64,000 nt of DNA, from positions 124,001 through 188,000 of the forward strand of contig CAZVUO010000005.1 in assembly GCA_964630235.1 (NCBI GenBank), in the 5' to 3' direction. Under the pieces are notes generated by a model that saw only the letters and a list, made by a program, of their open reading frames with translations, made no database searches and was not told the DNA's origin. The position numbers and the translations under genes are program-made. Source of the DNA: JBFLYH01 sp964630235. Its GTDB lineage: Bacteria > Oederibacteriota > JAAXVQ01 > JAUVAV01. Positions 1 through 8,712 of the stretch are shown piece after piece; position 1 is the first letter of the stretch; each line of letters starts with the position of its first letter.

Positions 1-47
1 CCCAAACAATTGGTTTTGGTTTTCCAAAACTGAACTCCGGGCTGGCC

Positions 48-554
48 ATGCGACCGACAATCGGGCGCCTGGCTTTTTTTTTATTGGGTCGTTGGTTCGG
101 ATTTTTACTCATGGGATTATTCGCGGGCTGGCTGCATCTGGCCTTGGGCTATTTTACGGCTGGTGTCCGCCTGCTTCTGGCCGCGGAAATTTTATTGGCG
201 GTTTTTATGCTTCAGTTTTTAGCAACCGGCTTTGCCCCTGAACTGAAATTATCAAACCGTCTCGATCCCACCCTGTGGAGCGTTCCATTGTGGTTAAAGG
301 GGCTCGTTTCCCCCTTGGCGATGACAGCTCCTGCGATTATCGCCTTCTGCTATGTAATTTACGCCCGAACACCACTGGAGGGGATGTTATATTTTACCAA
401 TGTTTTTTTAGGAAATGCTTTGGTATTATTACCCGCGATACTGAATATTCGATGGTCCAAGTCCAATTATTATCAAATTTTTACCAGACTGGTTATATTG
501 TTCTGCTCAATCATGGTTTTTTCTCACAGCCTATCCGGACTCCTGAAATCCTAA
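48..554 (+). CDS. Hypothetical multi-pass membrane protein (5' end uncertain)
   Basis: I do not recognise this protein. The 168 residues from the first visible ATG are mostly hydrophobic, with about four or five likely membrane segments (roughly residues 8-35, 38-62, 90-107, 115-130 and 145-162), so it should sit in the inner membrane. The reading frame stays open upstream to the first bases of the window, and no Shine-Dalgarno sequence precedes the ATG at 48. The true start may therefore lie outside the window and this may be only the C-terminal part of a longer gene. It is A+T-richer than the genes after 960. The next gene has its own promoter, so co-transcription is not implied. No catalytic motif is visible. 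Confidence 0.5.
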   Translation: MRPTIGRLAFFLLGRWFGFLLMGLFAGWLHLALGYFTAGVRLLLAAEILLAVFMLQFLATGFAPELKLSNRLDPTLWSVPLWLKGLVSPLAMTAPAIIAFCYVIYARTPLEGMLYFTNVFLGNALVLLPAILNIRWSKSNYYQIFTRLVILFCSIMVFSHSLSGLLKS

Positions 555-586
555 ACAAAATCAGTCATAAACTTGGATTTGAGCGC

Positions 587-616
587 TTGACAGTGATGGG
601 TAATAGATGATATATT
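587..616 (+). promoter_or_regulatory. Sigma-70-type promoter for the 92-residue membrane protein
   Basis: A perfect TTGACA (587-592) and TATATT (611-616) are separated by 18 bases. Transcription would start near 622, about 38 bases before the TTG start at 660. The spacer lies between two genes, and a poly-T stretch and a ribosome site follow. Confidence 0.7.
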
Positions 617-659
617 TTATTTACAATGCTTTTTCGATTTTTTTTTTTAGGAGTAAACA

Positions 660-938
660 TTGGAACCTCAATATTCCTTTCTAAAAATCTCCATAAATAT
701 TTTGAAAATACTTTCGTACATATTTGCGGCTTTGGGTTTAATTGGAGCTCTTATTATTCTGTTTGGCAAATCTCAGGGATCGGATAAATTAGCGAGTGTC
801 GGCGTACTTTTGCTGGGTGGACTGTATTTTTTAATTGCATATCTGGTCGCGGAAATCATCCGCCTGCTGATCAATATTGAAAAGCGTTTGAAACAAGTTG
901 AACAGTCAAGCCAAGCTCCGAAAAGGGAAATACGCTAG
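660..938 (+). CDS. Small two-helix membrane protein of unknown function
   Basis: This 92-residue protein begins at a TTG codon. An AGGAG ribosome site lies seven bases upstream and no better ATG exists, which decides the start. Two hydrophobic segments (about residues 14-38 and 48-72) predict two membrane passes. They are followed by a basic, helical C-terminal tail (about 73-92) that may form a short cytoplasmic coiled coil. I cannot assign a family; many small bacterial membrane proteins share this plan. It has its own promoter and ends 30 bases before the kelch gene. Base composition is lower in GC than the following genes. Confidence 0.65.
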   Translation: MEPQYSFLKISINILKILSYIFAALGLIGALIILFGKSQGSDKLASVGVLLLGGLYFLIAYLVAEIIRLLINIEKRLKQVEQSSQAPKREIR

Positions 939-968
939 GTTGACATCTGCATAGGGGGCTCACCGTTC

Positions 969-3900
969 ATGCGGCATACGACTCTGTTTGCGAAACAAAA
1001 TCAGAGACAGCAGGCGTCTCCGGGAATCGCAGTCATCGTGAGTCTGGTCGGGTTGATGCTGCTCAGCCTGCCCTCCTCACTGCTGGCCAAACGCCTGATT
1101 GACCGCCTAACCACGGATTTTTACGGCGGAACGGAAGACAATATTCAAATCGGACAAAACCTGGATGGAGACCTGCAGCTCGCGCAGTATTCGATGCTGG
1201 GTAACTGGACGACCACCAGCGGCCCCTCCAACACGTCGCTCTACCTATCGGACTCCACGGTCTTCAACGGCAAGATTTACTTGACCGGCGGATTCGGGAA
1301 AGCGGAATCCACGTCTTTCAGCGGCCCCACGATCTCCAACGCCTTGAATAAAATCTGGTACGGCACCGTGCTGACCGACGGCTCCATTGATGAGTGGAAG
1401 GAAGTGGACGATAAATCGGTGCTTCCGCAGCCCACCTACGGCCATTGCGCCGTGGCGCTGAACGGCCGGCTGTATATCATCGGCGGCCGCAGCACGGCCA
1501 ATGCCACGCTCAACGCGGTCTACTGGGCGAAGATCATCGGGCACGACGGCAGCATCAAGGCTTATTACAACACCAACACCTGGACAGCCGTGGCATCCTT
1601 GCCGATGCCGCTGTTCCGCGCCCGGGCCGCGGCTTTTGAGGGGCGTATTTACGTGGTGGGTGGGCAGAACGGTTCGGATATCGCGCAGAACACCGTATAC
1701 TACGGGAACGTGCTGCCCGACGGCAATATCCCGGGATGGACCGCGACTGCGGCCCCCCTGCCGATTGCGCTTTCCGGACACACCATGGTGGTCTCGAACG
1801 GACGTCTCTACGTGCTGGGCGGTTCGACGACCGGCGAGCCGCTGAATGCGGTGTCGGACGTGTATGTGGGCGACATTGATGTCAACACCGGCGACATCTA
1901 CGGCTGGACGCAAACCACCAGCCTGCCCGAGTCCCGCTACGCGTCTGCGGCGGCGGTTTCGGCCGGGAAAATCTGGGTAACCGGCGGCGTGACCTCGGGA
2001 ACCGCCAAGGCCGACGTCTTCTACGCCCGCATTGACCGCCTGACCGGGCTGATCCCGGGCGCGGGACAGCGTGACACCTGGAGCCGGGCCACCGATCTGC
2101 CGATTTCGGTCTATAACCATAATTTTATCGCCTTCAACGGGCACCTCTTCTTGTTGGGCGGGATGAACAATAACGGTGTTCAGGATTTGGTCTACGCGTC
2201 AACCCTCGCGACACCCAAGATGAATATATCCCGCTGGGTTCCGACCACGCCGCTGTTTCTCTCGGCGTACGGCGGCAACGTGTATGATACGTGGACCGGC
2301 CATACGGCTGTTCTGCGCCTGCCGCTTCCCGGCGAAAGTACGGGGATTCGGTCCGGGGACCCCACCGTGTTCGTGATCGGCGGAGGGCCCAATACGTTTG
2401 TGGCGTACGCAGGCGGCATGGGCGATCCTGCCAACACGCCGCCTTCCGCCTACTCCACCATCTATAACTCCGAAGTGGATCCCAGCGGTTCTCTCAAGAT
2501 CTGGGCGGCCCCGGATACCGGCGGGTCCATTCTGCTGGCCACCATCCATCATGCCTCCACCATTGCCAATGGCGCGATCTATGTAATCGGCGGAGCCAAT
2601 TCGACCAATGCCTGGATCTGGACAGGCGCAGCGTCCCGTTCCCTGAACGCCGAGGGGCAACTTGACGGCCTGGGGCGCCCCTATCAAGTCGGCAAGACCA
2701 TGGTGATGTATGAAGAAGTGGGGCAGGGCAGTTCCAGCGGAGGCACGGGTTCGTTTGAATTTACCGCGCCGCTTCCGATCTACGACCCGGCTTTTGAATC
2801 TGGCGGTTCCGGCGGATACGTTGCGAACACCGCCACGCCGATTTACCAACCGCTGATGCGCCATGCCGCGGTTTCCTACAACGGCAACATTTACGTCATC
2901 GGCGGCGTATCGCGGGCCAACAATCAGCCCTATGACGGATCGGGGAATTCTTCGGGAAGTGCTCCGGTCTACGAAGACCGGGTTTGGTACTGCCGTCCCA
3001 ACCCCGGCGGGACGATCAATCCCGCGGGCGGGGCTGGCGGCTGGCAGGAAACCACGCCCTTGCAGCCCACGGCCTTGGCGCCCACGCTGGCGCCACGCTA
3101 TGACATGGCGGCCTGCGTGGCGTACGGCCGCGTTTATATTTTCGGAGGGCGCGACGCCGCGGGCATTCCCCAGGATGATGTCTTTTTCGCCTCGGTCAAC
3201 AGCGACGGGTCCTTGGGTCCGTGGACGGAATTGATTGCCTCGCCCATGCCTTCTTTTCTGGCCGAACACCAGGTGTTGTTCACCAATGGGCGCTTCTATG
3301 TTATCGGCGGCGCGAACGAGACCGGATTGCTCCGCAACAGCGTGTACTACTGCACGCTCGACCCGGCCACCGGGCAGATCCCCACTTTCCCCAATCCGGG
3401 GTCCTGGGAATTATCCAATACAACGCTGGAATATCCCGTGGCCGGACATGCCGCGCTGGCCAACAACGGCTTCCTGTATGTGCTGGGCGGGCGCTACAAC
3501 CCCACGGACCCCCACACGTCCAGCGCGTATATGACGAGCATTATTGACCTCTTTCAGTCCATGGATATCTACTACGCCTGGGCGGGAACCTACGAACGTT
3601 ACATAGATTTAAGCCGGGACCAGCTGATACAAAACGTGGATTGGCTGGGGCAGCCAAATTTCGAAGTCCTGCGCGTGAAGTGCCGGTATGCCATGGAAAA
3701 GGGCCAGTGGACGCCCTGGACCCTGGAGACGGATATCGGTCCTCTAAATGTCCAGCAGTTTGCCCGCTATGTGCACTATAAGATCCGCTTTGAAACGTTG
3801 ACCAACGAGCGGGCGAACATTTACCGCACACCCTTGGTTTCGCAATTTATCGTGGATTACGCCGAATCCAAACAGGTGGACAATGACGCTTTCCAAATCA

Positions 3901-4184
3901 ATCACAATCGGTTCGACCCTCAGACGGACTCGCTGCTGATTACCTACAAAACCCGCGATCACGCGGTTTCGGAGGTCATTATCCGGGTTTACAATCTGGA
4001 AGGGGAGTTGATCCGGCGCCAGGAAATCCCGATCCCCGCCGGCACGCCGCTGCCAGCCACCGGGTCCTGGGTTTGGGACGGAACCAACGAAAACGCGGAA
4101 CTGGTGGCGAACGGCGTCTATATCATCCAGTATAATTCGGGCAATACACACAAAGTGCGCAAGGTGGTTGTTTACAAGCGTTAA
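969..4184 (+). CDS. Exported kelch-repeat protein with a FlgD-Ig/Por-type C-terminal domain
   Basis: This 1071-residue protein starts with a basic stretch and a hydrophobic segment (about residues 20-40), suggesting Sec export. Twelve kelch-type signatures of the form G-x-hydrophobic-Y-V-x-GG are spread over about residues 95-870 (for example GRLYIIGG, GRIYVVGG, GNIYVIGG, GFLYVLGG). This suggests one or two beta-propellers of the galactose-oxidase/kelch type. A spacer (about 870-970) leads to a C-terminal Ig-like domain with an LPATGSWVWDGTNENAELV segment and the ending NGVYIIQYNSG...KVRKVVVYKR. This ending resembles FlgD-Ig domains and the type A sorting tails of type IX secretion substrates. 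Two PorV-like barrels follow at once, which fits an outer-membrane-translocated, surface-attached protein. Ligand or enzymatic activity is unknown; propeller active-site residues cannot be judged by eye. Confidence 0.75.
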   Translation: MRHTTLFAKQNQRQQASPGIAVIVSLVGLMLLSLPSSLLAKRLIDRLTTDFYGGTEDNIQIGQNLDGDLQLAQYSMLGNWTTTSGPSNTSLYLSDSTVFNGKIYLTGGFGKAESTSFSGPTISNALNKIWYGTVLTDGSIDEWKEVDDKSVLPQPTYGHCAVALNGRLYIIGGRSTANATLNAVYWAKIIGHDGSIKAYYNTNTWTAVASLPMPLFRARAAAFEGRIYVVGGQNGSDIAQNTVYYGNVLPDGNIPGWTATAAPLPIALSGHTMVVSNGRLYVLGGSTTGEPLNAVSDVYVGDIDVNTGDIYGWTQTTSLPESRYASAAAVSAGKIWVTGGVTSGTAKADVFYARIDRLTGLIPGAGQRDTWSRATDLPISVYNHNFIAFNGHLFLLGGMNNNGVQDLVYASTLATPKMNISRWVPTTPLFLSAYGGNVYDTWTGHTAVLRLPLPGESTGIRSGDPTVFVIGGGPNTFVAYAGGMGDPANTPPSAYSTIYNSEVDPSGSLKIWAAPDTGGSILLATIHHASTIANGAIYVIGGANSTNAWIWTGAASRSLNAEGQLDGLGRPYQVGKTMVMYEEVGQGSSSGGTGSFEFTAPLPIYDPAFESGGSGGYVANTATPIYQPLMRHAAVSYNGNIYVIGGVSRANNQPYDGSGNSSGSAPVYEDRVWYCRPNPGGTINPAGGAGGWQETTPLQPTALAPTLAPRYDMAACVAYGRVYIFGGRDAAGIPQDDVFFASVNSDGSLGPWTELIASPMPSFLAEHQVLFTNGRFYVIGGANETGLLRNSVYYCTLDPATGQIPTFPNPGSWELSNTTLEYPVAGHAALANNGFLYVLGGRYNPTDPHTSSAYMTSIIDLFQSMDIYYAWAGTYERYIDLSRDQLIQNVDWLGQPNFEVLRVKCRYAMEKGQWTPWTLETDIGPLNVQQFARYVHYKIRFETLTNERANIYRTPLVSQFIVDYAESKQVDNDAFQINHNRFDPQTDSLLITYKTRDHAVSEVIIRVYNLEGELIRRQEIPIPAGTPLPATGSWVWDGTNENAELVANGVYIIQYNSGNTHKVRKVVVYKR

Positions 4185-4246
4185 AGGCGTTGCCAGACGT
4201 GTCCGCCCCGGAAAAGGGGACGGCACCCGACACAAAGGAGAAGGCT

Positions 4247-5194
4247 ATGCGTCAATTGCTTGCTTGGCTCATGATTATACTGTTGCTACCTGCTGGCGCG
4301 GCGTACGGCCGCGGCGTCGGCACCTCCGCCGCGAACTTTCTCAAAATCGGCCAAGGTGCAAGACCTACCGGCATGGGCAGTGCCTTCGTCGCCCTGGCGG
4401 ACGACATCAACAGCCTGGAATGGAATCCGGCGGGGCTGGCGTTGCTGACGCCTGATTATTTCGACATGGCCTTCCAGCATACGTTCTCCGTGGCCGACGT
4501 GGAATACGAAACACTCTCCTACGCCCAATACCTCGGCGAGGCGTATGGGGCGGGGCTGCTGCTGATGTACCGGCATATGCCGGACATTGACAACAATCTC
4601 ACCGACGAACAACCGCTGCAGTGTTACGACTTTCTGGGGCAGCTCGGCTATGGGTTTCAAATCTCCAACTTTTCCATCGGCTTGAACCTCAAGATCGTGA
4701 CCACGCATCTGGGGGACGTGGATTTGACCAGCGAGGCCGTGGACCTGGGTATGCTGGTCCATTTCATGGAACGCAAGCTCAATATCGGCCTGGTGATCCA
4801 GAACCTGGGACCGGACGTGGCGAACGACTCACTTCCCCTGGGCATCCGCGGCGGGTTCGGCTACAAGGACGCGTTCGGCGAGAACAAGGAGCACGGGCTC
4901 AACGCGGGCCTGGAGATCAACCAGCCGCTGGACAACAAGTTGAACCTGCACCTGGGCGTCGAATACTGGTACCTTAAAACCTTCGCCATGCGCGTGGGGT
5001 ACCGTCAGCAGCTGGGCGGGAATGACCTGCAGACGGATAATTTTCTGCATCGGATGACCTTCGGCACCAGCGTGGTTTGGGCCGATCTGCAGCTGGATTA
5101 TTCGTTTTCTTCGTTCGCGGACCTGGGAGCTTCCCATCGTCTGGCGCTGAAGCTCCACTACGGTCCGCTCACGGACGAGCTGAGCAAGTTTTAA
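4247..5194 (+). CDS. PorV/PorQ-type outer-membrane beta-barrel protein
   Basis: The ATG at 4247 is preceded by AAAGGAGAAGG and gives 315 residues with a clean signal peptide (about residues 1-21, hydrophobic core then AYG). A further upstream in-frame ATG at 4190 would bury this signal and is rejected. The mature start, ANFLKIGQGARPTGMGSAF followed by ALADDINSLEWNPAGLA, is the hallmark of PorV/PorQ/UPF0164 barrels. Alternating amphipathic strands run to the C-terminus. In Bacteroidota, PorV is the outer-membrane shuttle/attachment barrel of the type IX system and binds substrate C-terminal domains. Here it follows the kelch protein by 62 bases and precedes a paralogue fused to OmpA. A transport role independent of type IX secretion is equally possible. 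Confidence 0.75.
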   Translation: MRQLLAWLMIILLLPAGAAYGRGVGTSAANFLKIGQGARPTGMGSAFVALADDINSLEWNPAGLALLTPDYFDMAFQHTFSVADVEYETLSYAQYLGEAYGAGLLLMYRHMPDIDNNLTDEQPLQCYDFLGQLGYGFQISNFSIGLNLKIVTTHLGDVDLTSEAVDLGMLVHFMERKLNIGLVIQNLGPDVANDSLPLGIRGGFGYKDAFGENKEHGLNAGLEINQPLDNKLNLHLGVEYWYLKTFAMRVGYRQQLGGNDLQTDNFLHRMTFGTSVVWADLQLDYSFSSFADLGASHRLALKLHYGPLTDELSKF

Positions 5195-5407
5195 TTTCAG
5201 AGGCGGGCAGGGGCCTTGCCGCGGGAGACAGCCTGCTCTCGCTCGCGCGGGAGGCGGCAGGAAGAAGAAAGGGCGGCACATGCCTGCGGGGGAAGCGGAG
5301 GGGCGGAAGAGTCCTCGGCGCGCCGATGGCGCCGGACGTTTGATTTTCGCCCTGGGCAATCGTGTTTTTGTTGGGTGAACGGATACTCCTCGAGGGAGGG
5401 ATGTCAA

Positions 5408-7285
5408 ATGTTTAAGCGCACAATGGGACGGGCAATCAGCAAGATTTATCTCGTCTGGCTGCTAGCGGGTGTCATGGCTTTCGCCACCCCCATGGCCTGG
5501 GCCGAAGGGGAGGGGACGGCTGGCGCGCCGTTTCTAAAAATCGGGACATCAGCCAGAGCGGAGGGGATGGGCGGTGCCTTTACCGCGATTGTGGATGATG
5601 TTGATGCGACCTATTGGAACCCCGCTGGCTTGATGCGCTTGAAGCGCAGCAGCATCGGCCTTACCCACCTCGAGTGGTTCGAAGACATCCGGTATGAATA
5701 CATCTCCTACGCCGACAAGTACGATTACATCGGCGCGATCGGGGTCGGGATCGGGTTTCTCTATCTCGGCGATATTCCCAAGACGCTTGAATCCCCCACG
5801 GGAGACTATGACGCGGTCAACAGCGGAGGCACGTTTGGCGCTTCGGACCTCCTCATCAATCTGGCCTGGGCTGGAAACTTGGGATTGCAGGAGAACAAGC
5901 TCGGGCTCGGCGTGAAGATCATCAATGAGAGCATTGACGAGAACCAGTCGTTCAGCTTCGGCCTTGATTTGGGCGATCAACTCCTTCTTTCCAAGACCCG
6001 CTGGTACCGCAGTCTGGCCGAGCAGAGCGCCGCGGCCTATTTCATTCCTTCCGCGATCGGCATTTCCTTTAAAAACATCGGAACGCCGGTGAAGTTTTTC
6101 AATCAAAACGATCCCTTGCCGTTGACGGCCTCCTTCGGTTTGGCCTATCAGTTCATGGAAGAAGACCTGAATTTTGCCTTGGATTTCGATTACCAAACCG
6201 TGGAAAGCCTCCTGGTCATCCGGGCGGGCGGAGAATATTGGATCCACACGGGTATCCGCGGCGCGCCGGACCAGATGCTGGACGTGGCTGTGCGCGGCGG
6301 TTACCGGACCGGTTACGATGCCTCTAGCGCACCGGGGTTTTCACTCGGCGCGGGCATCCGGTATGCCGGGCTGGGGCTGGATTATGTGTATATGCCCTTT
6401 GGGGACCTGGGTGTTACCCACCGCATCTCGCTGAAGTTCTCCTGGGGTGAGGTTCTCAAGGATAAAGCGCCGCCGAAACGCAAGCGCGTGGTGAAGCGCC
6501 AGCTAACCGCTTCGGAGCGCGCCCTGCAAGAACGCGCCCAGCAGATGCAGAAGTCCAAGCGGTCCATGGAAGGTAAAGTGGTGGTCCAAAAGAGCCCGGA
6601 GGCCATGCGGTCCATGACCGCCGTGGAAGCCAAAAAGCCGGAAGACCAGGCGGTGGCCAAGGAGACCCAGGAATTGGGCGCCGCGGGCAAAGCGGCGGAC
6701 AAAACCTCGGCTGCCGACACCATTATCGCCGGTTCCGGCAAGTCGGCCCGGCTGGACAGCGAGCTGATCGAGCGCATCGCACGGGGCCGGACGACAGGCG
6801 ACACCCGGACGCGCTCCCAGTATGTCCGCCGCTCGCAGGAAGACGCGGCCCGGCAGGCCCGGCGCGAGGCGGAGCAGGTCAGCCAGGCTTTTGATGAAGT
6901 CGAAGAGGCGGCCAAGGAAGACGCCAAACAGACCGCTTCGAAACTGGTCACGAAGACGACGGTGTATTTCGCGAAGAATAGCAGTAAATTGAACAACCAG
7001 TATCACTTCGCGTTGGATAAAATCGCCGGTTCGTTCGACCAGTCTCCGCAACGCACGATTTTGGTGCACGGCTACACCTCGTCGGATGAAACCAACGTCT
7101 CCGCGCTGTCCATGGAACGCGCCAAGGCCGTGAAAGAATACCTCGTTCAGATGAAAAGCATTCCAGCCAACAAAATATCCATTAAGGGATTTGGGGACAA
7201 GGACCCCATTGCAAGCAACAGCGATCCCAACACGCGTCCGCGCAACCGCCGCGTGCGGGTTCAGATCGTGAAAGCCGGGAACTGA
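5408..7285 (+). CDS. PorV/PorQ-type barrel fused to an OmpA peptidoglycan-binding domain
   Basis: The start at 5408 has a GGAGG site eight bases upstream and a signal peptide (about residues 1-35, ending AWA). The longer in-frame extension to 5216 lacks both and is rejected. Of 625 residues, about 36-345 form a PorV-like barrel (GAPFLKIGTSARAEGMGGAF, then DDVDATYWNPAGL). Residues about 350-510 are a charged, Ala/Lys/Glu-rich linker, probably helical. About 515-622 is an OmpA C-terminal domain (FAKNSSKLN near its start and NRRVRVQIV near its end) of the kind that binds diaminopimelate in peptidoglycan. The protein would anchor a PorV barrel to the cell wall. It shares family and position with the preceding barrel. 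A 213-base spacer before it shows no clear promoter. Confidence 0.8.
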   Translation: MFKRTMGRAISKIYLVWLLAGVMAFATPMAWAEGEGTAGAPFLKIGTSARAEGMGGAFTAIVDDVDATYWNPAGLMRLKRSSIGLTHLEWFEDIRYEYISYADKYDYIGAIGVGIGFLYLGDIPKTLESPTGDYDAVNSGGTFGASDLLINLAWAGNLGLQENKLGLGVKIINESIDENQSFSFGLDLGDQLLLSKTRWYRSLAEQSAAAYFIPSAIGISFKNIGTPVKFFNQNDPLPLTASFGLAYQFMEEDLNFALDFDYQTVESLLVIRAGGEYWIHTGIRGAPDQMLDVAVRGGYRTGYDASSAPGFSLGAGIRYAGLGLDYVYMPFGDLGVTHRISLKFSWGEVLKDKAPPKRKRVVKRQLTASERALQERAQQMQKSKRSMEGKVVVQKSPEAMRSMTAVEAKKPEDQAVAKETQELGAAGKAADKTSAADTIIAGSGKSARLDSELIERIARGRTTGDTRTRSQYVRRSQEDAARQARREAEQVSQAFDEVEEAAKEDAKQTASKLVTKTTVYFAKNSSKLNNQYHFALDKIAGSFDQSPQRTILVHGYTSSDETNVSALSMERAKAVKEYLVQMKSIPANKISIKGFGDKDPIASNSDPNTRPRNRRVRVQIVKAGN

Positions 7286-7317
7286 CCAATGGGCGTTGAA
7301 CCCGCGAGGAGGAAGGC

Positions 7318-8688
7318 ATGAGTCCGATCTTCGATAAAGATAAAGATAAGGATAAGAAAGACAAACCCCCGGCGGAAGAGGAACGCCGCGAATCCAAACT
7401 GGTTTCGTCTTATAACCTGACCTATGAGCAGATAAAAAAGCAGGAGCTGGGGGAAGGCACGGAGGAGAAAAAACCTGCCGCGCCGGCGGCCGAGGCCGAA
7501 CCCGCGCCCGAGACCAAGAAAAAGCCTGTTGGCCGCTTCTCGCGTCTGACCACCCAATTCAAGCAAGTGGATGTCAAGGGCGGAATGGACACCTTGAAGG
7601 CCCAGCAAGCACGGTTGGGCGAATGGATGACCTGGCTGAAGGAACACAAGCTCGTTGCGATTATCGGGATCGTCGTGTTGGGCATGCTCTTGGCGTGGGG
7701 GGTCTCCCAGCTCTTTTTCGGCGGAAAGAAAAAGCAGGCCGAAGAAGGGGGCGGCGTGGCGGTCGCGGATTTGGGAACCCGCGTCAATGTTCTGAAAATA
7801 ACCAAGACTGATTTTTCGGATTCCATTCTGGCCATGGGAACAATCAAGGGGTTTGCCCAGGTCAACCTGGGGTTCCAGATATCGGGCGTCATTTCGGCGT
7901 TCTATTTCCGCGAGGGCGATGAAATCAAAGCCGGACAGATCATCGCCCAGCTGGATCCTCAAGAGCAAATGCTGAAGTACGAACAGGCGAAAGTCAATTT
8001 CACCAACGCCCAATCTTTGTACGATCTGGGCGCGATCATCCCCTCGAAGCTCGAGGAGGCAAAAATCAATCTGGAGTTGGCGCAGAATGAGCTGGCGAAG
8101 ACCGCCATTATCGCTCCCTCGGACGGCATCCTGGGAAGCCGGGACGTGGAAGTGGGCAGCGCGATCAATCCCAATTTGAAAGTGGGAACGTTCCTCGATA
8201 TTGATGACGTTTTCGCGGAAGTCGGCATCATGGAAAGGGAAATCAACAAGGTGGTGCTCGGCCAATCCGTGAAAATCAATGTGGATGCCTATCCGGACCT
8301 GGATTTCGGCGGCACGGTGACGAACGTCGCGCCCATGGTGAAAGGCAAGAGCAAGACCTTGAATGTCAAGGTGCAGATCGCCAATCCGTACCGGTTGCTG
8401 CTGCCCGGGATGTTCGTCCGCGTGCGGGTGAAGATTTTCGAAACCAAGAACGCCATTATCATTCCCCGGCCGGCATTAAAGAAAGTGAAGGGAGCCTACC
8501 ACGTCTTCACCGTCAACCAGAACAACAAGGCGGAGTTCAAAACCGTCAAATTGGGGTATGTCACCACGGACAACGTGCAGATTACCGAGGGATTGAACGA
8601 AGGCGAATTGGTGGTTGTGGAGGGCATGGAGGAGCTCAAGGACGGCTCTAAAGTGCAAATCATGGAATATCAGAGCGCCGCCTTTTAG
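7318..8688 (+). CDS. RND-system periplasmic adaptor (HlyD/MFP family) with a cytoplasmic extension
   Basis: This 456-residue membrane fusion protein links an RND pump to an outer-membrane channel. A barrel-sandwich half-motif (GVISAFYFREGDEIKAGQII) near residues 190-210 is followed by a short helical hairpin and the second half (APSDGILGSRDVEVGSAI). Beta-barrel and membrane-proximal domains follow (LPGMFVRVRVKIFETKNAIII and onward to residue 456). Unusually, about 110 charged residues, beginning with a D-K repeat (DKDKDKDKKDK), precede the single membrane helix at about 112-134. Most adaptors have only a few residues there. The start has a GGAGG site and lies 32 bases after the OmpA fusion gene. 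It heads the adaptor-pump-pump-channel operon that continues to 17019. Confidence 0.88.
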   Translation: MSPIFDKDKDKDKKDKPPAEEERRESKLVSSYNLTYEQIKKQELGEGTEEKKPAAPAAEAEPAPETKKKPVGRFSRLTTQFKQVDVKGGMDTLKAQQARLGEWMTWLKEHKLVAIIGIVVLGMLLAWGVSQLFFGGKKKQAEEGGGVAVADLGTRVNVLKITKTDFSDSILAMGTIKGFAQVNLGFQISGVISAFYFREGDEIKAGQIIAQLDPQEQMLKYEQAKVNFTNAQSLYDLGAIIPSKLEEAKINLELAQNELAKTAIIAPSDGILGSRDVEVGSAINPNLKVGTFLDIDDVFAEVGIMEREINKVVLGQSVKINVDAYPDLDFGGTVTNVAPMVKGKSKTLNVKVQIANPYRLLLPGMFVRVRVKIFETKNAIIIPRPALKKVKGAYHVFTVNQNNKAEFKTVKLGYVTTDNVQITEGLNEGELVVVEGMEELKDGSKVQIMEYQSAAF

Positions 8689-8712
8689 CGCTCATTCCGG
8701 GAGAAATGATCC

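Noticed and set aside
940..968. A perfect TTGACA at 940-945 before the kelch gene.
   Set aside because: No acceptable -10 element at 16-19 bases spacing, and the start codon is only 29 bases from the beginning of the hexamer.
2199..3269. A 356-codon minus-strand frame opposite the kelch gene.
   Set aside because: Arg/Gly-rich, no motif, and fully opposite twelve clear kelch signatures; a composition shadow.
5216..5407. An upstream extension of the PorV-OmpA fusion gene starting at 5216.
   Set aside because: Adds 64 Arg/Glu-rich residues that would mask a clear signal peptide; the start at 5408 has a proper ribosome site.
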